Positions 1 through 9,837 are shown, counted from the stretch's first letter. The stretch: 22,324 nucleotides of DNA from Rhizophagus sp. LPA8_4_AMF (GCA_021464525.1 JADRCO010001125.1:1-22324), one strand, 5' to 3'. Notes: generated from the letters alone by a model not told the origin. Numbers and translations: made by a program.

Positions 1-226
1 TTTTTTATTAATAATTTCATAAAAAAAGAACGTTTTCGCACTTTTTTTTAATAAAAAAGTTGCGAAAACGTCAAAAACCTCGGTATTGGGATCGGTCAAA
101 CCGGTCGGTCAAGCGGTCGGTCAAACCGTCGGTCAAACGGTCGGTCAGAAGTCTTTGACCGACCGGTATCGGTCACGGTCATGACCGGCCATAACCGGTT
201 AATGACCGTGACCGTTGCCATCCCTA
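1..226. mobile_element. Right end of a hAT-like non-autonomous element with GGTCGGTC repeats
   Basis: The stretch opens with an AT-rich hairpin: CGTTTTCGCA at 31-40 pairs with TGCGAAAACG at 61-70. Degenerate GGTCGGTCAAAC units follow at about 91-147, then a perfect 13-bp inverted repeat (170-182 with 202-214, CGGTCACGGTCAT). It ends in CATCCCTA at 219-226, which on the other strand reads TAGGGATG, a typical terminus for hAT-type elements. The left end and its target-site copy lie outside the window, so the assignment rests on the terminus and the palindromic interior. No coding sequence is seen. Confidence 0.45.
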
Positions 227-783
227 GTGGTGTAAAATAAATATATAATCTTATAACTTATTTTACAATTGATTCAGAAAAACTACTAAAGAGATATATT
301 CCTTGATCTCTAATAACCTTATGAAATACAAAAATGGGACCTTAAAAACAAATGAAAAGGTCATAGGCAGCAAAAAAAACTTCGTTATTATAAGTATGCA
401 TTTTTTCAGAGTCAGAATTATGATAAATTCATTCAGTATTCAGATAAGGTAATAACTTTCCGCTAGTATTATCAAAGATTTACATATTTTTGTTTTTCGT
501 ACAATGAAAAATGTTACCAATAACATTCGGTTGGTAATGCCGAATTTTTTTTTATTTATTTGACTTTTTTAATATTGCAGAAATTATATATTTATTATAT
601 TTATTTGATTTTATTTCTGATACTGCATAAAAATACATTTAAAGGGTGAATTAACATTTCTTTTAATACCATTAAAATTTTCTTTGCATTATTCAAATTT
701 TGATCTTTCTTCGCATACTGTAATATTTGACTGATCAATTTTAAAGCGTTAGCCATATATATAGGCATCCCACAACCACTCCT
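227..783. other. Gene-free 3' flank of the CRN-type gene
   Basis: AT-rich DNA of about 560 bases between the repeat element and the stop codon of the minus-strand CRN-type gene. I see no coding sequence, RNA gene or clear repeat in it. Confidence 0.5.
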
Positions 784-2635
784 TTACTTTTTATTATTAT
801 AAATAATAACTCCTACAATTTGTTTGTCAATTCTTTTGGACAATTTTCTTGTTTTGACTGCTAGCTGATTTTTATATGTTGATTCTTTAGGTGTTGAATG
901 AACATCATTGAGCAAATTTGTACCATTTGTTGCTTGTGGACCATAAACAGAATCATAATCATCAGCAATACATTTAAGTCCACTGCGAGAGCTGCATACT
1001 ACTTCCTTCCAATTTTTATTATCTTCGCTAAGATCAAGATGGCTATATTGGTCCAGCAAAGACACAGGAATATGATATACAATTACAACACATGTATCAT
1101 TCAAAAATCGATACCGACCAAACTCAACAGCATATTCAAACTTATCATTGAGATAATAGGATCCATCTCGACCACCAAAGTCCTGTTTTTCTCTACATTT
1201 ACCAAAAGCTATGCCTTGAGTTATGATATTTTCAGCACTATATAGATTTGTAGTGTGATAAAACAGGGTAGATTCATTAGCCTGTTTACCAAGGTCTGTT
1301 GTCTGAAGAAGGAATTTAAGTTCATTATCCACACCGCTGACAGGAATCTTATTGACAACATGAATTGGTGTGGGGTGTAATTCATCTTTATAGTTAACAA
1401 TTTCGTTTTCATTCGCATTCTCAATGAATGACATAAATTCAGGCGAAGCATCATTACTTTTCTGTATAATCCAGGTTTCAACCCAGTATCTAGGTGATTG
1501 TTGTTTAAGATAGTTTTCCGAAACTCTACTAACAATAGCAATGGATGTTTCTAAAGTTATTTCAAAACAATGTAATAACCAATCATATGATCGAACTTCT
1601 TTATCCCAGTAATCAGCGTCTGCTGATGCTATATTTACAAAAGAGAGGAGCCAATATTCAAGGGTTTGTGTTGCCAAATATTCTTCTGAGACGGATAAAA
1701 TCCAGTCAAGGAACTTTATCACGTATAAAACCAAGATTTGATGCTTGATCTGCAAGTTTATCATGTTCTGTGATCACTGTTTGCAAACTTATAACTGGTT
1801 TGTTTTTCGGAAAGTTAATATAACTACGCATCAAAATTTGATCAAAAGTTTCATCTCCAAGATTTATGAATAATGAAAGACCTAGATTTTAAATAATGTG
1901 TTAAAGAATGAGTCTGCTAAATTTATGCAAAACTTTTTTTAAAAAGTGCAAAGTTTACATACCATGATTCTTTTTTAGCATAAATTGACGAAGTTGTTTC
2001 CAACTAACCTCTTTATTCAATATAGTCAAGTAGAACTGGAAATAGAAAAGTCTATTAGAGACCTATAATGGTCAAAATAATAAAGCCAGATTCTTACAAA
2101 CCTTTAGTTCTTTCATTAAATCTTCGTTAATATCCGAAACTTGAAATGGTGTTCCAATTAGTACCCTTTGAATAAATTCTTCAAATGATAGATAGGTTTC
2201 ATTATTAAAGTAAATCATAGGAATTTTATTAATAAGTTCTATAATGCCTATTTTGAAATTGAAAATGACAGAATCGCCAGGGGAAAGTACTTGATTTTCG
2301 ACACAATCATTTAAACAAATTTGCGGATCAACAATAATATTAATACACTTTTCATCAAATAAGTCGTAAAATACTTTGTAAATCGTATTTTTTTTAGATA
2401 ACTTTATACCCCCAAACTTCTCGATATCAGCCATAGGCTCATTAATAAGGAGAGCTAATTTATCATTGTAGTTCAGAGGGATATTGACTTTCCACAACCT
2501 GATGTCACCAACATGCTCTTGCTCTTTCTTGATAGTCTTTATGAGAAGATCAACAGTCCCAAATTTCATAACATCAACACTGAAAATATTAGCAATGCTG
2601 TCGCCTGCAATTAGACAATTTAAAGTAATAGACAT
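784..2635 (-). CDS. Crinkler-type protein with C-terminal ADP-ribosyltransferase-like domain (frame uncertain in exon 3)
   Basis: Exon 1 (2635-2102) starts at an ATG and encodes a crinkler N-terminal ubiquitin-like domain, about residues 1-103. Key signs are MSITLNCLIAGDS at the start, LWKVNIPL at 47-54 and a hydrophobic INIIVDP strand at 98-104. Exon 2 (2035-1963) and exon 3 (from 1881) join in phase through introns of 66 nt (GTTTGT...CAG) and 81 nt (GTATGT...TAG). Exon 3 hits TGA at 1708-1706, while a second frame runs from 1764 to a TAA at 784-786. Either a 46-nt intron (1731-1686, phases agree) or a one-base frameshift links them. The distal part has FYHTT (about 1263-1249), DFGGRDGSYYLND and DYDSVYGPQ (to about 934), the pattern of DUF3990-like ADP-ribosyltransferase folds. 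Crinklers are intracellular effectors or conflict proteins with variable C-terminal domains. No signal peptide is visible. Activity is inferred, not shown. Confidence 0.65.
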
Positions 2636-2728
2636 AGTATGTAAGCTATGAAGAATGGAGTAATAAAAATGGTAATTTTTTGTCGTGGAAAATAAGAAAA
2701 AAGTAGTATTAATATGAGAAATTTTGAA

Positions 2729-2741
2729 CCTTTTTATAAAA
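2729..2741 (-). promoter_or_regulatory. Possible TATA box of the CRN-type gene
   Basis: The minus strand reads TTTATAAAAAGG about 95-105 bases upstream of the ATG at 2635. The position suits a core promoter, but the region is so AT-rich that chance is a real alternative. Confidence 0.25.
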
Positions 2742-2984
2742 TCTTTTTTACCCCTTTTATTAATCTTTCAATCTTACTAAAAATTATTCACGAAAGAGGA
2801 ATCTTAGTAACTACTCAAGTAATTATATTTATATAAATTTTTGGAGTTTAATAATCATTTGAAAAAAAAATTATATTTATTAAAAATAAATTAATTATAC
2901 GATAATTAACCTTTATTACTATATATACTGTATATTATATTTTTGAAATCGATTTCATTCAAAATGATGGATTGGTTGTTTTAG

Positions 2985-3009
2985 TTTTTTTTTTTTTTTT
3001 TTTTTTTTT
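2985..3009. repeat. Poly-T tract
   Basis: An uninterrupted run of about 25 T. It may be a poly-A tail relic of a retroposed copy on the minus strand, but no adjacent copy is recognisable. The surrounding 2742-3340 holds no gene that I can see. Confidence 0.7.
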
Positions 3010-3349
3010 GGAATTTTATTTTATTTTTTTTTATTAATTTTTCGAACTTGACGTAACTGATATACAATTTATTACGCAAAATTTTTTTAGGAAAGATTAG
3101 CATGTTCGGCTGATTCATCTTTATTAATAATTATAAAACAATTATTAATTATATATGTAAAATACGATATTGTACTCATAATTATTAAGATTGATTGCAA
3201 ATTTACAAAAATTAACTAAAAATGGTACAAATCCGCCCGATTTTCATATTTTGGATAAATGTAAAACAATCGGTTTCTAAATATCATTTAAAAAAAAAGT
3301 ATATATGTATTAAATAATACGGTTTGTGAAAAAGCATCAATCCCTTTAA

Positions 3350-3916
3350 AAGATAACACAAGATCAAGCTATCATTGATGCACGAACAAATATATTCAAA
3401 AAAGTTTAGTATTAGTATTATTTAAACTGCAGCAGCTAAAAATATTAATTACAAAAAAGGATTGCTGTTGGGAAAAAAAAAATTAAACCTATTTTTGGTT
3501 CTGGTTCATACGTAAAAAAATTAAGATCATGATTTGCCGATCAATAAATAATTGTAATAAAGCAATAAATAATTGTAATAAGGCATTACTCAAGTGATTC
3601 AAGAACTTGATAGTTTTAATCCTATTGATCCTTTCTTTTACATATAAAGTAAAATTGCTTTCATTTTCTCCTCCGCCAAATCACGTGAAAAGTTGCGCAA
3701 ACAATGTGAAGATTCATTTTACCGACTTATTTTCCCTGACATAGACAATGTATTAATTTCACCCTCTAACAAAGCTTTCAATTTACGAATTTTTTAACCT
3801 TTATTGAACATAATTTATTTTCTCTCAAGAATAAAAGTATTTATTATGAATTTTCGGAGTCCATATTTTCTTCCAAAGAACGCAAATATGTAATGTCCTA
3901 ACCTCTTTCTATTTAC
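3350..3916 (+). pseudogene. Decayed protein-coding remnant of unknown family
   Basis: Several stretches of non-random, charge-rich protein follow one another on the plus strand but are broken by stops and frame changes. In order they are TQDQAIIDARTNIFKKV (about 3357-3407); IPYKKG-like INYKKGLLLGKKK before an A-run frame break at 3473-3482; IKPIFGSGSYVKKL; ITQVIQELDSFNPIDPFFYI (3585-3644) ending in an in-frame TAA; SKIAFIFSSAKSREKLRKQC and FYRLIFPDIDN in the same frame; and after another frame change FIEHNLFSLKNKSIYYEF, ending at TAA near 3916. I do not recognise the family. A dead transposon or repetitive host gene is most likely. The reading is by eye only. Confidence 0.45.
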
Positions 3917-5039
3917 AGGAAATTATCACCAAGAGATTTGATGATCTGGTGCCGATCATTCGATCATTCGATTTTCACGTTATGCAATTTCAAATTTGAT
4001 CAAAAAAATTTTGACATCAAAAAAGTAAATTTCACTTTTGTTGCATATTAAATTGGAGGGTCAATCAGTAAGTTAAAACGATTTTTACGCTGAATTTGAT
4101 GATCATATCCTGAGATACATTAGATATTTTTATGGATTACAGTAGATTTCAAATCCGATTTCACTTTGTAGATCTAGAATTATATTTAAAGAACGTACGG
4201 GATAATAATGTCGATATTGTAGAATAACGGTAAATTTTGATGATTTAAACGTTTTAAATCTGAACAGAAGATCAAAATTAAAAATCGTAGGAATCCGTTA
4301 TATAATTCAGTACTGTACATAGAGTTTACTCCATCAAGAAATAAATACAATAATCATAAAATCTTGGGGAAAACCTATACCGATAATTTCAGTGATAGAA
4401 ATGGGGAAAAATTTGTGTAATGTGACTAGAGATTTTTTTCTTTTCGTGATTAACTTCAAATTTATTTTTATTTTTTAGATCGTTCCTAATGATTTACTAT
4501 GAAGAAGTTGGATTTGGGTTTTTTTGGAGGGGTTGTTTTTGAAAATGAAATAACGCTATTGCTTAAAGTAACGTAGTACCAAATCCAATTTGTAATTTGA
4601 GTTCCACGTTTTAAGAATTAAATTTATTTTATTTTATTTTAATGTTATAGATGATATCCGTCCAATGATACACGTTCAAACATCGCTCGTTATACACGAG
4701 AAATACAAATTTGAAAACTCAGATCAATGGAGATCATTGCGTAAGTAATTGTCTCGCCAAACAACCTGACCGTCTATACATAGAAAAGTTTTTACTAAAA
4801 GACCTAACCACTAAGAAAAGCTATCCTACAAAAATAAACAAAATAACGGAAAAAAAACACATTGGGAAATATATGGGGGAATGAATTGGTTTCTCTTCTC
4901 TTTTTACTGGCACCATTCTTAAGTTCCGCTGTATTATTTCTATTAGGTTCAACATAACCGTAATTTCCTCTCCTCATCACGTGACTTTCAGACTAGGAAG
5001 AGAATTTTTGTTTTTCCTTCATCTTCTTCATATCCTTAG
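3917..5039. other. Gene-free AT-rich stretch
   Basis: Between the two coding remnants I find only short open stretches and no splice-consistent gene. A few bases after 3917 (about 3922-4060) stay open in the last frame of the upstream remnant and may be its decayed tail. No RNA gene or clear terminal repeat is seen. Confidence 0.4.
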
Positions 5040-5607
5040 GGCTCGTTATGGAATTCAAAGCATTTACCCTTACTTACCACCGGTTTCCTAGTCTTTGAAG
5101 AAGTGCTAGCTCCTTCTTTTCGTGATGACCTTAACAAAACAGCTTTCGCTCGTTTCTTCTTTAAGTAAGTATTACGTTCTTGTTTAAAAGGTTGATATTC
5201 AATAGTAAAATCAGAAATAAGGGCCTTCTTATAATCCTCATGGATTGCAAAAAAACAATAAACTTCCTTTTACTGTCCGGAGTCTTGATAAAATCATGCC
5301 CTTGATCTCTTTTCCACAGGTTGCGAGTGTCAACACAATCTGGTTATTGTTAACGTTAGACAAATGCCTTGAGTGATACTTATCCAAAGTACTTTGTCAG
5401 TATCACTGCTTGGTCGTCATAGTCTCCAGAGAAATTTGTCTGAGGATATCTTTTTGAACAAAGCCACAAGGTTATTTTTTTTTTAAAGTACTGTAAATAA
5501 ACTCTTGTTTGTCTTGTTTCGTAATTATTAAAACTTTTGAGATCTGAAAGATTATGTCCATATTTTCTACGTTTACTGCGGATTTTTGAAATAGTGGGAA
5601 TAGTCAA
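5040..5607 (-). pseudogene. Decayed coding remnant, three frame segments on minus strand
   Basis: Three consecutive open segments in different frames read as one protein. The first (5607-5380) is a 75-residue segment with KKITLWLCSKRYPQTNFSGD. Near 5390 the frame moves to one reading STLDKYHSRHLSN, then IVLTLATCGKEIKG and LRTVKGSLLFF. At a run of seven T (minus strand, about 5248-5254) the frame moves again, to AIHEDYKKALISDF and a basic, Ser/Lys-rich tail ending KGKCFEFHNEP and a stop at about 5040. One extra or missing base at each of two sites would explain the breaks. I do not recognise the family. It may be an old transposon-borne or repetitive gene. Confidence 0.45.
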
Positions 5608-5930
5608 TCCTTTTTACATTTTCCGGGTCTTTAAAGGATTAGTACTATCATTAATGTTATTTATTTAACTATCAATATTTGTCTCTTGTAACTCATTTAT
5701 GTCGCTAACATTTGTAATATCAATATTTATTTTTTTATTTATTTTCTTTTTTAATTCTCTTTTTCATCTTATACATTAAGGGCGTTCTCAAGCACCTAAC
5801 GCAATGAATCGGAAACGAAATTTTAATTAGTAAGTTGCAGATCAGTGAGTTACCATTCCAATGAATAAAAAAGGGAGGCCCAGACCATCTTTTTTTTCAT
5901 AGAGTTTCTCTGATTGGTCAAAAAAGCATA

Positions 5931-5966
5931 ATCTATCTATATCTATCTATAATATAATATAATATA
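5931..5966. repeat. ATCT/AATAT microsatellite
   Basis: Two copies of the decamer ATCTATCTAT are followed by three AATAT units. This is a simple-sequence tract with no wider significance visible. Confidence 0.8.
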
Positions 5967-6359
5967 CTAAAAGAATTTTGTGACGTTTAGATTAGCCTCT
6001 GTATAAATAATTTGAATTGTGTAGCATGGAATCTCAGATATTCTGCCACATCCAATAAAAGTGTTATCGTTCTGCCCTCACTGATCATATTGACTGATAA
6101 AATAAACTAACTTTATTTGATTAGCTTTTAATAAGCTTTACACAATATTGTTATAAACTCATAAATAATATTGATCAATTTAAAACAATATCGGTCAGTC
6201 AAAGTCTAAATGATCTTACTGGTTGAACGATAACCTATTTATTATTGATCGGCTATCAGATCATGTGGACATTCTGACGTGAGATTTTCCTTGCTAATAT
6301 ATTTCCGGTTAATAAAATTTTAATATGACATTTTTTTTAACAAAAAAGTTTAGATTATC

Positions 6360-7260
6360 GGCGGTAGAAATAATTTTTTAAACCGAATTTAATTTTTTTT
6401 TCGGTTTTTGGTTCCTTTATTTATTTATTTCCCTTGAATTTATTTAATAATTTTCAGTTTTTCGGTTTTTTCAAGTAAACTAAAATTTTTCTTGGGTTTT
6501 TTCTTAACAATTAAACTGATAGTTAAACCGAAATTCAGTTTTTTTTCTTAACATTTTTCCATTTTTTTAAATCAGATTTTTTATTTATCCGTTTTTTCAA
6601 TCTTTTATTAAATTTATTTTTACAGTTTTATAAAATCAGATTTTTATTTTAAATATCTTTTTTGTCTGGACTGGAGTTTTATTTTTTGTTCATTCCAATT
6701 TTTGTTAAACCATGGTTTTTTTTCATTCTTTCACCTTTTAGATTTTGGGATCAGTGATCAGATTGACGCTGCGGTGCTATGGTGAGCACCTACTTTCCAA
6801 TATTTTTTTTATTTTTTTTTACTTTTAATTTTTTTTACTAATATTTTCTTTTGTTTTTTTGCTTTTTAGGTTTGGATCGGGTAAGTATTGTGCTGTAATC
6901 AAAATAAGTATTTTCTTATATTTAGATATATTTTATATGATTTTTTAGTTAGAATAAATATGATTTTTAAAAAAGTAAATATGAAACTATGCTGGGGGGA
7001 TACCAGTATTTAACCTTATCATATCACATTATTTCATGTGAAACTATAATAAGGTCAATTTTCTATAAACATTTATTCGTTTTTTCATTCCTACAAATTT
7101 TTTTCATTTTCACGAAATTTACTCATGATTTTTTTCATCCTTACATTTCTTTCTCATTTCCCACGAATTTTATTTTCTTTTTTTTTTCATTTCTTACAAC
7201 TTTCTTTCAACTTTCTTTCATTATTTACAAATTTTCACAACTCTTTTCATGAATTCTCTT
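6360..7260. repeat. T-rich low-complexity block with degenerate short repeats
   Basis: One strand is overwhelmingly T with interspersed CGGTTTTT motifs (about 6360-6540). From about 7075 to 7255 a loose repeat of TTTCATTYYTTACAAATTT recurs with variations. An open frame across 6989-7252 is only a by-product of the T richness (Phe/Ser-rich, no family signature). No gene is supported. Confidence 0.6.
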
Positions 7261-7709
7261 TAATCAAATACCATGGATAATAATGACATATTGGTGAGGA
7301 ATTAAGAGTACAGGATATTGGATTAAGGTAAAGTTCAGAATGGTTAAAAAAGAGAATAAATACAGATGTGATTTGAGTAAGTCTTTGATTCACGAAATTG
7401 CCCAAAAAATCATGTTGATTTCACAAGTAAAATACCAAGTTTCATTTTTTTTAAAAAAAATTAAAAGTTCCGTACTTCTGTGTATTTAAACTCTAATAAA
7501 TTTTTATTTTATATATTTAAAAACACTTTGCATAATTTTTTTAATAGATATTTGTTTTTACATAATTAAATTTTAAAATTCTGAAAAAAATTAAATTAAT
7601 AATTTTTTAATTTTAAACAATTAAATTATTAACGTTAATACATATATTATTCTTTTTATTAGTTATTATTTATTTAGGGTTGCTAATTTTAACCGGGGTT
7701 AAAATCACT

Positions 7710-7838
7710 GTAGGTTATGAAGCGCCGTACTGTTCATAAATCCAGGGTGATCACCCTGGATGCATCCAGGGTAGAACTAGGGATGAATCCGGGGTAACTA
7801 CCCGGGATTTTTGATCAGTACGGCGCTTCATAGTAGGT
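7710..7838. mobile_element. 117-bp MITE with 17-bp inverted repeats and 6-bp flanking duplication
   Basis: TATGAAGCGCCGTACTG at 7716-7732 is matched perfectly by its reverse complement at 7816-7832. The same hexamer GTAGGT sits directly outside both ends (7710-7715 and 7833-7838), as a target-site duplication would. Inside are a perfect 22-bp palindrome (7740-7761, ATCCAGGGTGA mirrored) and a second near-palindrome (7787-7808, one mismatch). The ends also contain TA at each tip, so a Tc1/mariner-type TA target cannot be excluded. It is far more GC-rich than its surroundings. Confidence 0.8.
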
Positions 7839-8124
7839 GTTATTTCACCGGTGTTACCAGTGATTTCACCAGTGATACAGTTAAATAACGTGATTTTGGG
7901 AAATCACCAAAATTACTAATGTATGAAGAAGGTTGCTGAAAATCCAGCAGGTAAAAATAAAGATTCGAAACTATTGTTATCATAAAACTTGTTCCATTAA
8001 AGAAATCATTTTCTATGGAATTTGTGGTGTGGTTATTCGAACCCTGTAACATTGGGTCCGATACAAATGGGTTAGTCGGATATTCCAGTCAGTGTTCTTA
8101 TAATTTGCCAATAGCGTGGCGGCT

Positions 8125-8200
8125 GAAGCAGTATTGTCTTTAATAATCAAAGTGCAGTGCGTACGCACTGTACTTTGATTATAAAAGACAATACTGCTTC
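8125..8200. repeat. 76-bp near-perfect palindrome
   Basis: The arms 8125-8162 and 8163-8200 are 38 bases each with two mismatches and no spacer, centred on GTGCGTACGCAC. The outer sequence is GAAGCAGTATTGTCTTT. It would form a long hairpin or cruciform. No flanking duplication is obvious, so it may be the tip-to-tip core of a foldback MITE. Confidence 0.85.
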
Positions 8201-8640
8201 GGATTTAAACAACAAAAAAGAAAAAAATACAAATATAAGGAATCAAAGAGCAATACATTTAATTATTACTCTTTATTCATTTAGTATAAGATAATTACAT
8301 AATAATTTTGAATTTTTAAAATTTTTAAAATTATATAATCATATACGGTATATAGATGTTAAAGTAATCCCGGTTAATTATAGTATTTCTATTATTTATT
8401 ATAATCTATCTTATTTAATATACTATAATAATAAAATTTTGATCAATTTTTATTTCTCTCACATTCAATTATCATATTGGTTTAAGCTCATTAATCCTGT
8501 TGCAGCTAGTATATCCTAATTTGTAAGTATTGGTTGATAATTTCCATTTTATCTATTTTTACTTCAATTGATCACAATACTTGAGCAAAATCTCAATCAT
8601 TATCCAATCTCATTGAGGGAGATGCGTGAGAACGCCCTAA

Positions 8641-9597
8641 GTTTGATCTGTAATTCCAAAAATTATATTTATTACAAACCCTACTTCTATCGAAAACATC
8701 CCACGCAGTAAATAAAGAATAAGAATATGTTTACCATTTAAAATTTATTTTTACCTATCCACTTAGTAAAAATGGGAAAATTACGTAATGATATTTATAG
8801 TTTATTACTTATACAACTATTGTAATTTTAAGAATATTCTTTCGTAAGATGCTCATTCACTACATCGTGTTACATACTGGGAATACGGATCTGTTAAAGT
8901 CCGTTGCAGATCATCATTCAGGAAAATAAGCAAAATAAACAAAGCGAAAAGTATTATTTTTATAGATAAATTTTGTATCTTATTTTAAATTATATATTAC
9001 ATAAAAATGTACTGAATCATATTTAAAATCTTTAATTAATCAATCATTTTTATACTTATTGATTAATTCGGAAACTCTATGCATCTGAATTAAATAATGC
9101 TATTTGGTCTTATATTTAATATTATAAATACTTATTTTATTCCGTGCAGGATATATTTTCTGCACGTGTATAGATTTAAATTAATACGAAAAATTTTATT
9201 TGAAAGGGTTCATAATATGAAATTTTTATTCTTTTAAAAAAAAAAAAATTATTCCAGAACTGAAACCAATTAGTTAGTATGTAAATTAGGTAATAAATAA
9301 AAATTTTTCTTTTCTAAAACTATACTGACCATCACGGAATAAAATTTTTGCTAACATTTCTTTCCACTCTCCAATTTCTTAAATAGTTTTGAAATTTATA
9401 ATTTTTTATTTTTTCATATGAAAAAAAGAAGAATGATATTTACATTTATATTAGTGGTCAAAATTAACGCAAAAAAAGGTCCATTATATATTTTAGTTTA
9501 ATTTTTTATTTAAAGTAATAATAATAAATAAAGTAAATATAAATATAAAATTGCTGTCATTCCCGATCAAATCTTTAAATGTTTTTTGAATATTTTT
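8641..9597. other. Gene-free AT-rich stretch
   Basis: About 950 bases with no coding or RNA gene that I can support. The only structure is a 13-bp inverted pair, ATTTTATTCCGTG at 9134-9146 with its complement at 9333-9345, too short to call an element. Confidence 0.5.
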
Positions 9598-9837
9598 ATT
9601 TTATACCGGGGGATATTAGTATCCTTAGTGACATATAAGGGTGATAAATAGGATTTCATCTAAAAAAAACTAGTTCAAAAAATAAAAAATAAGCGGTAAA
9701 AATGAAATACTGAGGGTGTGATATGATGTGATAAATTAACCTAATCCTAACCTAATTCTAACCCTAACCTAACCCTAATATAATCTTAAATTACTATGTA
9801 TAAAGGGGGAGGATACTAATATTCCCCGGTATAAAAT
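9598..9837. mobile_element. 240-bp inverted-repeat element carrying telomere-like repeats
   Basis: 27-bp ends at 9598-9624 and 9811-9837 are inverted copies with one mismatch. Their shared core reads ATACCGGGG(G/A)ATATTAG. The interior holds a degenerate run of CCTAA/CCCTAA units. No target-site duplication stands out. This is a MITE-like element with no coding capacity. Confidence 0.75.
9736..9778 (-). repeat. Degenerate interstitial telomere-like repeats
   Basis: On the plus strand, seven tandem units read CCTAA, TCCTAA, CCTAA, TTCTAA, CCCTAA, CCTAA and CCCTAA. The minus strand therefore reads TTAGGG-type telomeric repeats with length variants. The block lies inside the 240-bp inverted-repeat element, far from any visible chromosome end. 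Confidence 0.75.

Larger units (their letters stand above)
5777..8640. mobile_element. Possible 2.86-kb element bounded by imperfect 31-bp inverted repeats
   Basis: The 31 bases at 5777-5807 (starting TAAGGGCGTTCTCA) and the reverse complement of 8610-8640 (starting TTAGGGCGTTCTCA) agree at about 25 of 31 positions. Between them there is no intact coding sequence, only T-rich DNA and nested small elements. I found no target-site duplication of clear length. It could be a decayed DNA transposon, or two separate copies of one short repeat in opposite orientation. Confidence 0.35.

Noticed and set aside
898..1245. Plus-strand open frame of 115 codons opposite the crinkler-type gene
   Set aside because: It is antisense to the ADP-ribosyltransferase-like domain and has no family signature or splice context.
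6979..7010. GGGGGGATACCAGTATT resembling the end of the 9598-9837 element
   Set aside because: The similarity is limited to a few bases around the G run and does not align convincingly further.
6989..7252. Phe/Ser-rich open frame
   Set aside because: It is a by-product of a T-rich low-complexity tract; the apparent membrane character comes from TTT/TTC codons.
8028..8060. TTCGAACCC resembling a tRNA B box
   Set aside because: No matching A box, acceptor stem or cloverleaf could be built around it on either strand.
9134..9345. 13-bp inverted pair ATTTTATTCCGTG as ends of a 212-bp element
   Set aside because: The arms do not extend, no flanking duplication is present, and AT-rich 13-mers can pair by chance.
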